Positions 1-7,512 of a DNA stretch of 43,460 bases are shown one piece after another (position 1 is the stretch's first letter; each line of letters starts with the position of its first letter). The stretch comes from Actinophytocola sp. (GTDB taxonomy: Bacteria > Actinomycetota > Actinomycetes > Mycobacteriales > Pseudonocardiaceae). Both the position numbers and the translations under genes were made by a program. The notes beneath the pieces were generated by a model. That model was given only the letters and a program-made list of their open reading frames with translations. It did not search any database and had not been told where the DNA came from. The stretch spans positions 1-43,460 of the forward strand of contig WHTY01000032.1 of NCBI GenBank assembly GCA_009377475.1. The letters are read 5' to 3'.

Positions 1-204
1 AAGTCGATCGACGAGGTCAAGATGAAGCTCGTCGGCCTCGGCCTCACCCTCAAGGACAGCCCGCCCGGGTTCGACCCGACCGCTGCCGCCGCCAGCTACG
101 AGGGCGAAGGCTGGTCGGCGGAGCCCACGGTCGGCGGGTTGTCGGACAACGGCAGTGACCTCGGCGACGACGGTCAGGATTACGCAGAGACGGAGCAGCT
201 GTAA
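1..204 (+). CDS. rpoA: RNA polymerase alpha subunit, C-terminal end (partial)
   Basis: The window opens inside this gene; only the last 67 codons are present, in frame from base 1 to the TAA at 202-204. The segment begins [10 protein letters not shown] and continues [16 protein letters not shown], the last helix of the alpha C-terminal domain (the part that contacts UP elements and activators), followed by an acidic, Gly/Ser-rich tail typical of actinobacterial RpoA. The stop overlaps the rplQ start by one base (TAATG), so the two genes are translationally coupled as in other rpoA-rplQ operons. Identity rests on this tail plus the rplQ-truA neighbours. Confidence 0.93.
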   Translation, partial: KSIDEVKMKLVGLGLTLKDSPPGFDPTAAAASYEGEGWSAEPTVGGLSDNGSDLGDDGQDYAETEQL

Positions 205-971
205 TGCCCACGCCAACCAAGGGCCCACGCCTCGGCGGTTCGCCGTCGCACGAACGGTTGATGCTGGCCAACCTGGCCACGTCGCTCTTCGAGCACGGCA
301 GGATCACGACGACCGAGACAAAGGCGAAGCGGGTGCGCCCGCTGGCCGAGAAGCTGATCACCAAGGCCAAGCGCGGTGACCTGCACAACCGGCGTCAGAT
401 CCAGCGGGTCATCCGCAACAAGGACGTCGTGCACCGCCTGATGGCCGAGATCGGCCCGTTCTACTCCGACCGCAACGGCGGCTACCTGCGCATCACCAAG
501 ACGCTGCCGCGCAAGGGTGACAACGCGCCGATGGCCGTCATCGAGCTGGTGTCGGAGAAGACGGTCACCGCCGAGGCCGAGGCCGCGCGGAAGACGAAGT
601 TCGCTGCCGCGCCCGCCGGCGCTGGAGGCACCAGCACGGACGAGCCCAAGCCGGTGGATGCCCACGAGGCAGAGGCCCCCGCCAGCGCTGACGCGACCGA
701 GGCCGAGACGGCTGAGGCCACCGAGGCGCCGTTCGGCGAGGGCAGCCACGGCCCGCTGGAGGACGGCTCACAGCCCGAGGGCTTCCCGATCAAGGGCAAC
801 GCCAGCTCGAAGCTGTACCACGTCCCCGGCAGCTCGCACTACGAGCGCACCACGGCCGAGGTCTGGTTCGCCAGCGAGGAGGCCGCGGAGGCCGCTGGCT
901 TCCAGCTGCCGCCGTCGCAGCGCGAGGCCAAGGACGAGGACACGGAGACCTCCTCGGAGGACGAGTCCTGA
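204..971 (+). CDS. rplQ: 50S ribosomal protein L17 with long C-terminal extension
   Basis: Large-subunit ribosomal protein L17. Residues 1 to about 120 are the conserved core ([20 protein letters not shown], then [24 protein letters not shown] in two parts around residues 30-55). Bacterial L17 is normally 115-130 residues; this protein has 255. After an Ala/Glu-rich linker (about 125-190) comes a compact module at about 192-235 with [21 protein letters not shown] and [16 protein letters not shown] recognise this as the short actinobacterial module that NCBI calls a 'sunset' domain, found at the ends of unrelated proteins. The tail after it is acidic. The start is the ATG overlapping the rpoA stop; the stop TGA overlaps the proposed CTG start of truA. 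The role of the extension is not known to me; it would project from the ribosome surface. Confidence 0.95.
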   Translation: MPTPTKGPRLGGSPSHERLMLANLATSLFEHGRITTTETKAKRVRPLAEKLITKAKRGDLHNRRQIQRVIRNKDVVHRLMAEIGPFYSDRNGGYLRITKTLPRKGDNAPMAVIELVSEKTVTAEAEAARKTKFAAAPAGAGGTSTDEPKPVDAHEAEAPASADATEAETAEATEAPFGEGSHGPLEDGSQPEGFPIKGNASSKLYHVPGSSHYERTTAEVWFASEEAAEAAGFQLPPSQREAKDEDTETSSEDES

Positions 972-1876
972 GGCCCGAGCAACCAACGAACGAGCCCGCC
1001 ACTCCCGCTGGGGAGGGCGGGCTCGTTCGTCTGCGCGTCGACGTCTCCTACGACGGCACCGACTTCTCCGGGTGGGCCAAGCAGCCGGGGCGCAGGACCG
1101 TCCAGGGCGTGCTGGAAGCGGCGTTCGCGCGGCAACCACCCGGCGTCGAGGTGCCGCACTCGATCGTCGTGGCCGGTCGCACCGACGCCGGGGTGCACGC
1201 GACCGGGCAGGTCGTGCACGTCGACGTCGTCCCGTATGCCGAGGGCGCGGCGACCCGCCTGCCGGTGGACGTCCACGGCGTTCCCGACCTGGACCGGATG
1301 CGGCACCGCTGGAACCGCTACCTGCCGCCCGACGTCCGCGTGCTGCGCGCCCGCGTCGCCCCCGCCGGGTTCGACGCCCGGTTCTCCGCCGTGCGCAGGC
1401 ATTACGTGTACCAGGTGTCCGACGCGCCGTGGGGCGTCGATCCGCTACGCCGCAACGACACCCTGGCCTGGGGCCGCGCCGTCGACGTCGAGCGCATGAA
1501 CGCCGCGTCCGAGGCGCTGCTCGGCCTCAACGACTTCAAGGCGTACTGCAAGCAGCGCGAAGGCGCGACCACCATCCGCGAGCTGCAACGGCTGGAGTGG
1601 GAGCGCGTCGAGCAGCACCTCGTGCGGGCGTACGTCTCCGCTGACGCGTTCTGCCACTCCATGGTGCGCAGCCTCGTCGGCGAGATCCTGCACGTCGGCG
1701 ACGGCCGCAGGAACCAGCAGTGGCCAGCGGAGCTGCTGCTGGGCGGCGTCCGGGGCAGCGCGGTCGCCCCGGCGCACGGGCTGTGCCTCGTCGGCGTCGA
1801 CTATCCGCCGGACGAGGAACTCGCCGACCGCGCTGAGCGGACCCGCAAGGTCCGCGACCACACCGAGCTTGGCTAG
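968..1876 (+). CDS. truA: tRNA pseudouridine(38-40) synthase TruA, probable CTG start
   Basis: Converts U38-U40 of tRNA anticodon arms to pseudouridine. The family signature runs [13 protein letters not shown] (from about 1040), [12 protein letters not shown] with catalytic Asp at codon 1184-1186, a region [15 protein letters not shown], and [14 protein letters not shown] near the C-terminus. The first conserved strand lies upstream of the first GTG in frame (1109), and there is no ATG, GTG or TTG between it and the upstream stop. The best candidate is CTG at 968, which overlaps the rplQ TGA and has GGAGG at 956-960 seven bases ahead; CTG 1031 is the alternative. From 968 the product is 302 residues. 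The stop TAG shares the palindrome CTAG with the stop of the convergent gene. Function is secure; the start is inferred. Confidence 0.9.
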   Translation: MRPEQPTNEPATPAGEGGLVRLRVDVSYDGTDFSGWAKQPGRRTVQGVLEAAFARQPPGVEVPHSIVVAGRTDAGVHATGQVVHVDVVPYAEGAATRLPVDVHGVPDLDRMRHRWNRYLPPDVRVLRARVAPAGFDARFSAVRRHYVYQVSDAPWGVDPLRRNDTLAWGRAVDVERMNAASEALLGLNDFKAYCKQREGATTIRELQRLEWERVEQHLVRAYVSADAFCHSMVRSLVGEILHVGDGRRNQQWPAELLLGGVRGSAVAPAHGLCLVGVDYPPDEELADRAERTRKVRDHTELG

Positions 1877-2595
1877 TCGCCCCGGCGCACCGGCCCCAGG
1901 ATCTGCTGTTCCTTCGCCGTTGTCACCAGCCGGATCGGCTGCCACAGGTTCCGCCCCAGCGCGATGACCTGGTCGTCCTGCAACGTCGTTAGCTGGTGCG
2001 TCATCTGCTGCGGCAGGTTCCAGATCCGCCCAGCCAGCTCCGCCTGCCCGGCGGGCAGCCGCTGCATCAGCACCAGGTCGGCGGCGTTCGCGATGGTGGA
2101 CGCCTGCGGGTGCAGGTACGGCAGCAGGTACACCGTGGTGTGCCACTGCGCGCGCGGCGGGAAGAGGTCCTGCGGCGTCGGCCCGCCGTCGTGGACGACG
2201 ACAAGCGGTGCGTTCTCCGACGCGCGGGGCAGCTCCACCGGCGACAGCCTGCGGATCTGCACGTGCGGCGACGGCCTGCCGTCCGGTCCCATCCCCGCGG
2301 AACGCTGCACCGCGTGCCACGCCTGCTCACGCCCGGTCGCGATCACCACCCACGCGCCGACGGCCATGGCGCGCAGCGCGAACTGCCGCGCCAGGTACAG
2401 CCCGCCAGCCAGCACGATCCTGGTCGGCTCTGCGCGGAGCGCGGAGACAGTCAGCGGCTCGCCGTTGCTACTTGAGCCGAGCACGATCCCGCCCCGGTCG
2501 CCCGAGGGGCTGATCGCGTCGAGCAGGCTCGGGTCGACGGTGAACTCGGGCGCGACGCCACCCTGGCCCGTCGTGTCACGCACCCGCGAGCTCAT
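1873..2595 (-). CDS. T7SS-associated protein of unknown function, paired with eccE
   Basis: 240 residues, no family recognised. The ATG at 2593-2595 has AGGAGG four bases upstream on the minus strand, and the gene follows eccE by 42 bp, so the two are probably one transcript. The protein lacks a signal peptide and clear membrane segments. It has alternating hydrophobic strands (IVLAGGLYLARQFA, AWVVIATGREQAW, PLVVVHDGGPTPQDL, TVYLLPYLHPQ, ADLVLMQRLP) and a C-terminal GRNLWQPIRLVTTAKEQQIL. That order resembles the core of a Rossmann or P-loop ATPase fold without a Walker A motif, an impression only. EccE cytoplasmic domains are also of degenerate-enzyme type, so it could be a soluble companion of EccE. 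Its stop overlaps that of truA by four bases. Confidence 0.8.
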   Translation of the reverse strand: MSSRVRDTTGQGGVAPEFTVDPSLLDAISPSGDRGGIVLGSSSNGEPLTVSALRAEPTRIVLAGGLYLARQFALRAMAVGAWVVIATGREQAWHAVQRSAGMGPDGRPSPHVQIRRLSPVELPRASENAPLVVVHDGGPTPQDLFPPRAQWHTTVYLLPYLHPQASTIANAADLVLMQRLPAGQAELAGRIWNLPQQMTHQLTTLQDDQVIALGRNLWQPIRLVTTAKEQQILGPVRRGD

Positions 2596-2637
2596 GCGGC
2601 CTCCTCGCGTCCGATGATTCGGACCTGCAAGCAGTCC

Positions 2638-4419
2638 TCATGTCGTTCCTCCCAACGGCAACGTCGCGGACAGCCCGTCCACCTGGAGCCCGCGCAACGG
2701 CGTCAGCGCGATGCCAGCCCGGTCGGCGATGGTGTCGAGCCGCTTGTCCGCCGCCTCCAGTTCCTGCTCGTTGCGGGCGCTGACCCGCACGACGCCACGC
2801 AGTCCGACCTCGCCGTCATCCACCGCAGGGGTGATCGACATGGCGATCGTCGCTGACAGCGTGCGCACGCTGGTGAGCGCATTGAGCGTCGTCGTGACCT
2901 TGCCCTTCGGCCATTTGGTGATGGCGTAGCTGGTGTGGCGGACACCGGCTGCGGTCACGTAGTTCTTGTGCTCGGTCAGCGTGACACCTTCGCCCGCCGC
3001 GACGGCCGGGTTCAGCTCGCAGGCGCTCACGCCAGCGCGGAGTAGCTCGTCCGGGTCGAGCGGGCGGGTGTTGACGCCGTTGGACTCCAGCGCGTTGCGC
3101 ACGCGGGACAGCGCGCCGATCAACGCCCGGTGCGCGCCGACGACGCCGCCACCGCGTTCCCGGACCGCAGCCGGACACCGCAGCGGGTCGAGCCGCACCG
3201 CGATCCACGTCGTCCGTCGCGCTGCGGCGGGCAGCGGGCCAAGCACCTCAAGGTACGAGTTGAGCGCGGGGGAGTCGGCGGGCAACGCGGCGCTGCCCGG
3301 GTAGGTGTGCCAGATGACCTGGATGGAGTCGAGGACGACGCCCCTGTCCTCCAGGCACGGCGCGAGCGCAGACAGCGGCAACGGCGGGGCGTCGCTCGCG
3401 GCGGAGATCAGCGCGGGGCTCGGCTCCACCATGAGCACGGCCGTCCAGCAGCCGTCGTCCCACGCGAGGCCGACCGGCTGCCGGTCGTGGTCCATGCTCT
3501 GCGCGACGACCAGCTTCGGGATCGCGGCGCGGAGCACGTTCACCCTGGGGTCCTCGTCGCCGATGATGGCGTCCTCGTCCTTGAGGTCTTCGAGGCTGGC
3601 GCGGGCGACCGGCGGACGCGGATTGTCGTGCGAGCGCATCAGGTAGCGCAGTTCGAGCGCGGCCCACTGGGTGAACCACTGGCCCCTGAACCGCAGGATC
3701 GCGACCAGCACGGCGACGGCGACGATGCCGCCCGCGACGCCGACCGCGACCATGTTGCGCATCACCGCGATCGCGACGATGCCGAGGGCGAAGCCGACCT
3801 CGATGATGACAAGGTTGAGCATCGGCAGGCCGAGCAGGCTCATGGTGCCGCCGCGTCGCCGCGCCGCTGGGGCCGTCTTCGTCGCGGTGGCCGTTAACGG
3901 GGAGGGTTGGTTCGGGCCGGGTTGGCCGGACGGCTGACCGCCGCCGGGCCCACCAGGGCCACCAGGCCCACCGGGACCACCCGGGCCTCCGGGGCCCCCG
4001 CCACCAGGCCCACCGGGACCACCCGGGCCTCCCGGACCACCGCCGGGACGTCCACCAGGCCCACCGGGACCACCTGGGCCTCCCGGCGGACCGGGACGCT
4101 GCGGCGGCGTCTGCCGCGCCGGAGGCGCCGACGGCCCACCAGGCGCACTGGGACGTCCAGGCGCACCGGGCGCACCGGGCGCACTGGGCGCACCGGGACG
4201 GCCGGGGCCCGCGGGCCTACCTGGACCACCGGGGCCGGGACGTGCCGGGGGAGCCGGCGTACTGGGACGGCCCGGCGCGGCCGGGTCCGAGGGGCGTGGG
4301 TTCCCACCAGGGGGCGTCCCCCGGCCAGGTGGGTTTGCTGGCGGTCCGGGCGGGTTTCCCCCTGGCTGTTGTGGTCGTTGACCACGCCCGCCCGGGCGTG
4401 GCGGAGTGCTTACGGACAT
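2638..4419 (-). CDS. eccE: Type VII secretion protein EccE with Pro/Gly-rich N-terminus
   Basis: Membrane component of the T7SS inner-membrane complex, normally at the periphery next to MycP. Two adjacent membrane helices (about residues 195-240: LNLVIIEVGFALGIVAIAV, then VAVGVAGGIVAVAVLVAIL) are followed by a roughly 350-residue soluble domain, the EccE pattern. Residues about 5-180 are almost entirely Pro, Gly, Arg, Ala, with collagen-like GGPGGPGGP runs (DNA about 3900-4400, heavily repetitive). M. tuberculosis ESX-4 lacks EccE, but other actinobacteria keep it. The start ATG at 4417-4419 gives MSVSTPPRP; GAGGGGAAGAG lies about 12 bases upstream. Divergent from eccB across 157 bp. The repetitive tract is a likely site of slippage or assembly error. 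The EccE call rests on topology and context, since sequence conservation in this family is weak. Confidence 0.82.
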   Translation of the reverse strand: MSVSTPPRPGGRGQRPQQPGGNPPGPPANPPGRGTPPGGNPRPSDPAAPGRPSTPAPPARPGPGGPGRPAGPGRPGAPSAPGAPGAPGRPSAPGGPSAPPARQTPPQRPGPPGGPGGPGGPGGRPGGGPGGPGGPGGPGGGGPGGPGGPGGPGGPGGPGGGQPSGQPGPNQPSPLTATATKTAPAARRRGGTMSLLGLPMLNLVIIEVGFALGIVAIAVMRNMVAVGVAGGIVAVAVLVAILRFRGQWFTQWAALELRYLMRSHDNPRPPVARASLEDLKDEDAIIGDEDPRVNVLRAAIPKLVVAQSMDHDRQPVGLAWDDGCWTAVLMVEPSPALISAASDAPPLPLSALAPCLEDRGVVLDSIQVIWHTYPGSAALPADSPALNSYLEVLGPLPAAARRTTWIAVRLDPLRCPAAVRERGGGVVGAHRALIGALSRVRNALESNGVNTRPLDPDELLRAGVSACELNPAVAAGEGVTLTEHKNYVTAAGVRHTSYAITKWPKGKVTTTLNALTSVRTLSATIAMSITPAVDDGEVGLRGVVRVSARNEQELEAADKRLDTIADRAGIALTPLRGLQVDGLSATLPLGGTT

Positions 4420-4480
4420 CCGCTTGTGTCTCTTCCCCTCGTACGTCCTGCACCGGCACGCTACCCGGTCCCGGGCATGT

Positions 4481-4562
4481 GAACCCTATCGGGAATTGGT
4501 AGAAAGCCACCACTTGACGGTTCGACTGCGGCTATCCTGCGAACCGTACCGCGACTGGGAGG
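4481..4562. promoter_or_regulatory. Direct repeat in the eccE-eccB divergent promoter region
   Basis: Two 22-bp copies begin at 4481 (GAACCCTATCGGGAATTGG) and 4541 (GAACCGTACCGCGACTGGG), identical at 16 of 22 positions and exactly 60 bp apart, i.e. about six helical turns, so on one face of the DNA. They sit in the short region between the divergent starts of eccE (4419) and eccB (4577). A regulator binding both copies could control both genes. No regulator is identified; this is inference from position and spacing. Confidence 0.35.
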
Positions 4563-4576
4563 CGTGTGGGTCTGGA

Positions 4577-6190
4577 ATGCCATCAAAGCCAACGAGGAAA
4601 ACCGAAGTCCAGGCGTATCGGTTCGAAGTAAGGCGGATGAACTCCGCGCTGGTGCGCAAGGACGCGGTGATGCTCCATGACCCGCTGCGCACCCACACCA
4701 GGGCGACCGTCGTCGGTGTGATCCTCGCCGCTGTCGGCCTGCTCGGGTTCATGATCTTCGGCATCCTCAAACCCGCCGCGCAGCCGCCATCGGACGGCAT
4801 CGTGATCGGCCAAGAATCCGGGCAAATGTATGTAAAAGTCGCCGATCCGGAGGAAATGCTCATTCCGACGTTCAATTTGGCGTCGGCGCGGCTCATTCTG
4901 ATGAGCAGGCAATCCCAGGCACAAGGCGGCGCGCCCGCCGAGCCGGAGGAGCCAGTGCTGGTCTCCGACGACAACCTCAAGGACATCCCGCGCGGCAGGA
5001 TGCAGGGAATTCCGGGCGGCCCTCCGCTGCTGCCGAACGACGAGCAGCGCATCTCGAACGACTGGGCGGTGTGTCACTACCTGCCGCTCGACGAGCGGTT
5101 CAGTGAAAGCGTGCGGCTGGAGAAGGCCGAGGAGACGCAGCAGACCGCAGTTCTCGCCGGGCTCCCCGGATCGCAGCTTGGCACGCCGTTGAAGAAGAAC
5201 GAGGCGATCTACGTCGAGCGCCTGAACGGCGAGCGTTACCTCATCTACCGGCCCGAGGAGAACCCGAACCGGAAGTCGGACATCGTGCTGGCCAAGGTGC
5301 CGGACGAGGACTCCGTCACCGAGGCGCTGAAGCTCGACCGCCACACGCCCCGGCCGATGTCACTCGGTCTGACGAACGCGATTCCCGAGGTCGACCCGCT
5401 TGAACCGCCGGTTCCCGACGGGCTGGGCGACCCGGTGTCGTTCGACCTCGACGGCAGGTCCGCCGTTGTCGGCGATGTCTTTGCCGTGCAGCAGGCCGGT
5501 GGCACCATCGACTACTACGTCGTGCTGAACAACGGGAAGCAGCAGGTCACCGAGGCTGTCGCCACGCTGCTCCGGCACGAGCACTCGACCGACCCGACGA
5601 TCCCGCAGGTCACCCCCGACCGGCTCGACGAGCTGCCGACCGTGTCGCCGGAGGACGAGCTGCCGGTGGCCGACTACCCGGACCAGATCCCGACCGTGCT
5701 CGACCCGCTCCAGGGCAGCCCGGCCACCTGTCTCGGCTGGACACTCACCGGAACGGGTAACGACCAGGCGTCGCGCACGACGTTGTACGTCAACAACGAG
5801 ATCCCGTTCCCCAAGGACGAGGACGGCAACCCGGAGCGGCTGCGGGTCGGCAAGGCGAACGAGGACGGCATCGCCGTCGACTACTTCTACATGCCGCCTG
5901 GCAGGGCAGCGGTCGTGAACTCGGCGACAAGCGAGGCGTCCTTCGAGTCAGGACCCATCCAACTGGTGTCCGACCGTGGGCTCCGCTACGGCATCCCGGA
6001 CACCGAGACGGCGGCGTACCTCGGCCTCTCGGACCGCAGGCCCGCGCCGGAAAGCATCCTGCGGCTGCTGCCGACCGGGGAGTCGTTGAACGTCCAAGCC
6101 GCCGCGCGCACCTTCGACTCGGTGGACCTCCCGGCGACCTCCGGCGACTACGACGGCCAGACCGCTGACGCGGGGGAGGCGACAGGCTAG
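4577..6190 (+). CDS. eccB: Type VII secretion protein EccB
   Basis: Single-pass membrane component of the ESX complex with a large periplasmic part. The N-terminus carries the family pattern QAYRFEVRRMNSALVRKD followed by DPLRTHTRA, then one membrane helix at residues 43-64 (TVVGVILAAVGLLGFMIFGI). The periplasmic region has the two cysteines expected to form the conserved disulfide (WAVCHYLP and PATCLGWTL) and the usual FVPPGRA-like element here as YMPPGRAAVV. The product from the ATG at 4577 is 537 residues, normal for EccB (about 480-540). The frame is open back to 4406, but that segment is not EccB-like and lies in the promoter region. GGGAGG at 4557-4562 is rather far (14 bases) from the ATG. 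Followed after 187 bp by an unrelated gene. Confidence 0.93.
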   Translation: MPSKPTRKTEVQAYRFEVRRMNSALVRKDAVMLHDPLRTHTRATVVGVILAAVGLLGFMIFGILKPAAQPPSDGIVIGQESGQMYVKVADPEEMLIPTFNLASARLILMSRQSQAQGGAPAEPEEPVLVSDDNLKDIPRGRMQGIPGGPPLLPNDEQRISNDWAVCHYLPLDERFSESVRLEKAEETQQTAVLAGLPGSQLGTPLKKNEAIYVERLNGERYLIYRPEENPNRKSDIVLAKVPDEDSVTEALKLDRHTPRPMSLGLTNAIPEVDPLEPPVPDGLGDPVSFDLDGRSAVVGDVFAVQQAGGTIDYYVVLNNGKQQVTEAVATLLRHEHSTDPTIPQVTPDRLDELPTVSPEDELPVADYPDQIPTVLDPLQGSPATCLGWTLTGTGNDQASRTTLYVNNEIPFPKDEDGNPERLRVGKANEDGIAVDYFYMPPGRAAVVNSATSEASFESGPIQLVSDRGLRYGIPDTETAAYLGLSDRRPAPESILRLLPTGESLNVQAAARTFDSVDLPATSGDYDGQTADAGEATG

Positions 6191-6230
6191 TTCCCCAGCG
6201 CCCTGTACCGCAGGCTGCGGGTTGTGCCGG

Positions 6231-6285
6231 CGAGCCCAAGGTGCCCTTGGGTACATATTTGGTGCCGAAGGGCACCTTCGGCTCG
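6231..6285 (+). repeat. Dispersed palindrome, copy 1
   Basis: Imperfect inverted repeat: arm CGAGCCCAAGGTGCCCTTGG, centre GTACATATTTGGT, arm GCCGAAGGGCACCTTCGGCTCG in reverse sense. Same family as 7341, 10864 and 28854, sharing the centre GGTACATATnnGGTnCC. It lies 40 bp downstream of the eccB stop and about 90 bp before the next gene, so it could act as a transcript 3' end for eccB. The asymmetric centre gives an orientation; this copy reads forward. Confidence 0.85.
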
Positions 6286-6377
6286 CCGCAGCCGGTTATC
6301 CACAGCCAAACCTCGTTGTCCACAGACGTCGAATCCGCAGTTTTTGCCACTCGCTCGATGTGCGCGACAGTGTCGCG

Positions 6378-7325
6378 ATGGGGAGAGTTGATGTTGACTG
6401 GGAGGACGTCGAAGCCGCAGCGCAGCACCAGATTCTGACGTGTTCCGAACTGGAGACCCTTGGCGTCACCAAACGCATGATCTGGGCGCGCGTGCGCAAC
6501 GGCGGTCCCTGGCAGCGCATCCTGCCCGGTGTGATCATGCTGCGCAACGGCAGCCCGACCAGGGCGCAAGCGCTCGACGCCGCCCTGCGTTACGCGGGCA
6601 AGGACGCGATTGTCAGTGGCCTCGCGGCGGCGCGGCTGCACGGCTTGCAGAAGTTCGCCGCCACCGAGCAGGTGCACATCCTGGTGCCACACCGGTATCG
6701 GCGAATAAGCACCGGATACGTGCTCGTGGAACGGACCACGCGGATGCCGCCGATCGTGACTCGGCAAGGAGTCCCGATCGCGGAGGCCACCAGAACAGTA
6801 CTTGACGCGACGCGGCGGATGCGCAAGCCGAGCGACGTCCAGGCGCTTCTCGCCGAAGCCGTGCAGCGTGCTCGCACCATGCCTCGCAGGCTGCACGAGG
6901 AACTCGAAGCGGGCTCCGACCGCGGCTCGGCACTGCCCCGGGCTGCACTGGCGGCGATCACCAGGGGCGCACGCTCCGTCGCCGAGGCACGGGCGATACG
7001 CGTCATCGCGCGTGCTGGGCTTCCGCCCATGCGGTGGAACGTCCGGCTGCGCACCGCGTCAGGGCTGGCCCTCCCGAGCCCTGACGGATGGATCGACGAC
7101 GTCGCTCTCGCACTGGAGGTCGACTCGATCGAGCACCACCTCGGCCCCGACGACTATCGCCGGACGCTGGAGCGGCACAACATCATGACGGCGCACGGCA
7201 TCGTCGTGGTGCACGTGGTGCCGTCCCAGCTCCGCACCGAACCGGACAAGGTCATCGCGCATCTGCGGGAGTCCTACCAGCAAGCGGCCCGACGTCCTCG
7301 CCCCGACATCATCGCGCAGTGGTGA
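6378..7325 (+). CDS. wHTH / PD-(D/E)XK-like protein of AbiEi/DUF559 style
   Basis: 315 residues from ATG 6378 (MGRVDVDWED). The N-terminal part looks like the winged-helix and second domain of AbiEi-type antitoxins and related proteins: HQILTCSELETLGVTKRMI, WQRILPGVIML, then ALRYAGKDAIVSGLAAARLHGL. The C-terminal part (about residues 225-305) resembles a Vsr/DUF559 endonuclease-like domain: PSPDGWIDDVALALEVDSIEHH (two parts) fits D...E-x-D, where the usual lysine position is Asp, so catalysis is doubtful. The gene sits between eccB and mycP, which are adjacent in M. tuberculosis ESX-4, and palindrome copies 1 and 2 lie on both sides. No partner toxin gene of AbiEii type is next to it. Such single genes are common in actinobacteria with unknown role. 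The frame is open back to 6222, but that part is the palindrome. Confidence 0.75.
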   Translation: MGRVDVDWEDVEAAAQHQILTCSELETLGVTKRMIWARVRNGGPWQRILPGVIMLRNGSPTRAQALDAALRYAGKDAIVSGLAAARLHGLQKFAATEQVHILVPHRYRRISTGYVLVERTTRMPPIVTRQGVPIAEATRTVLDATRRMRKPSDVQALLAEAVQRARTMPRRLHEELEAGSDRGSALPRAALAAITRGARSVAEARAIRVIARAGLPPMRWNVRLRTASGLALPSPDGWIDDVALALEVDSIEHHLGPDDYRRTLERHNIMTAHGIVVVHVVPSQLRTEPDKVIAHLRESYQQAARRPRPDIIAQW

Positions 7326-7340
7326 CCGGGCGCGCGGGGT

Positions 7341-7393
7341 GAGCCCAAGGTGCCCTTCGGTACATATGCGGTACCCAAGGGCACCTTCGGCTC
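7341..7393 (+). repeat. Dispersed palindrome, copy 2
   Basis: Inverted repeat with arms GAGCCCAAGGTGCCCTTCGG and CCCAAGGGCACCTTCGGCTC around GTACATATGCGGTA, forward orientation. It lies in the 187-bp space between two convergent genes (ends 7325 and 7513), so as RNA it could form a terminator-type hairpin in either direction. The remaining 7394-7512 is GC-rich with no gene visible. Confidence 0.87.
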
Positions 7394-7512
7394 GTCTAGC
7401 CGCTCAAGCCGGGCGCGGATTGCGTCGGCCAGGCCGGAGCCGCGCCGCCAGGCGGAGCCGCCCCGGCACCCGCCGGGAGCCGGACCGCCAGCCTGAAGCC
7501 GGTCCTGAGTCG

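Noticed and set aside
517..1644. 375-codon open frame overlapping rplQ and truA on the same strand.
   Set aside because: It is a frame-shifted shadow rich in Arg, Pro and Ala; the two overlapped genes have full family conservation.
4514..4538. TTGACG ... TATCCT as a promoter for eccB.
   Set aside because: The spacer is only 13 bp, too short for a SigA-type promoter, and no better -10 is found at 17-18 bp.
4406..4576. Upstream extension of eccB to a GTG at 4406.
   Set aside because: The added 57 residues are not EccB-like, would overlap the eccE start and occupy the whole divergent promoter region; the EccB consensus begins at ATG 4577.
6378..7325. Complete AbiE toxin-antitoxin pair.
   Set aside because: No AbiEii-type nucleotidyltransferase toxin gene lies beside it; the next gene downstream is mycP on the opposite strand.
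6231..7393. Insertion sequence or transposon bounded by palindromes 1 and 2.
   Set aside because: No transposase is encoded and no target-site duplication is seen; the bracketing is noted only as a possible cassette.
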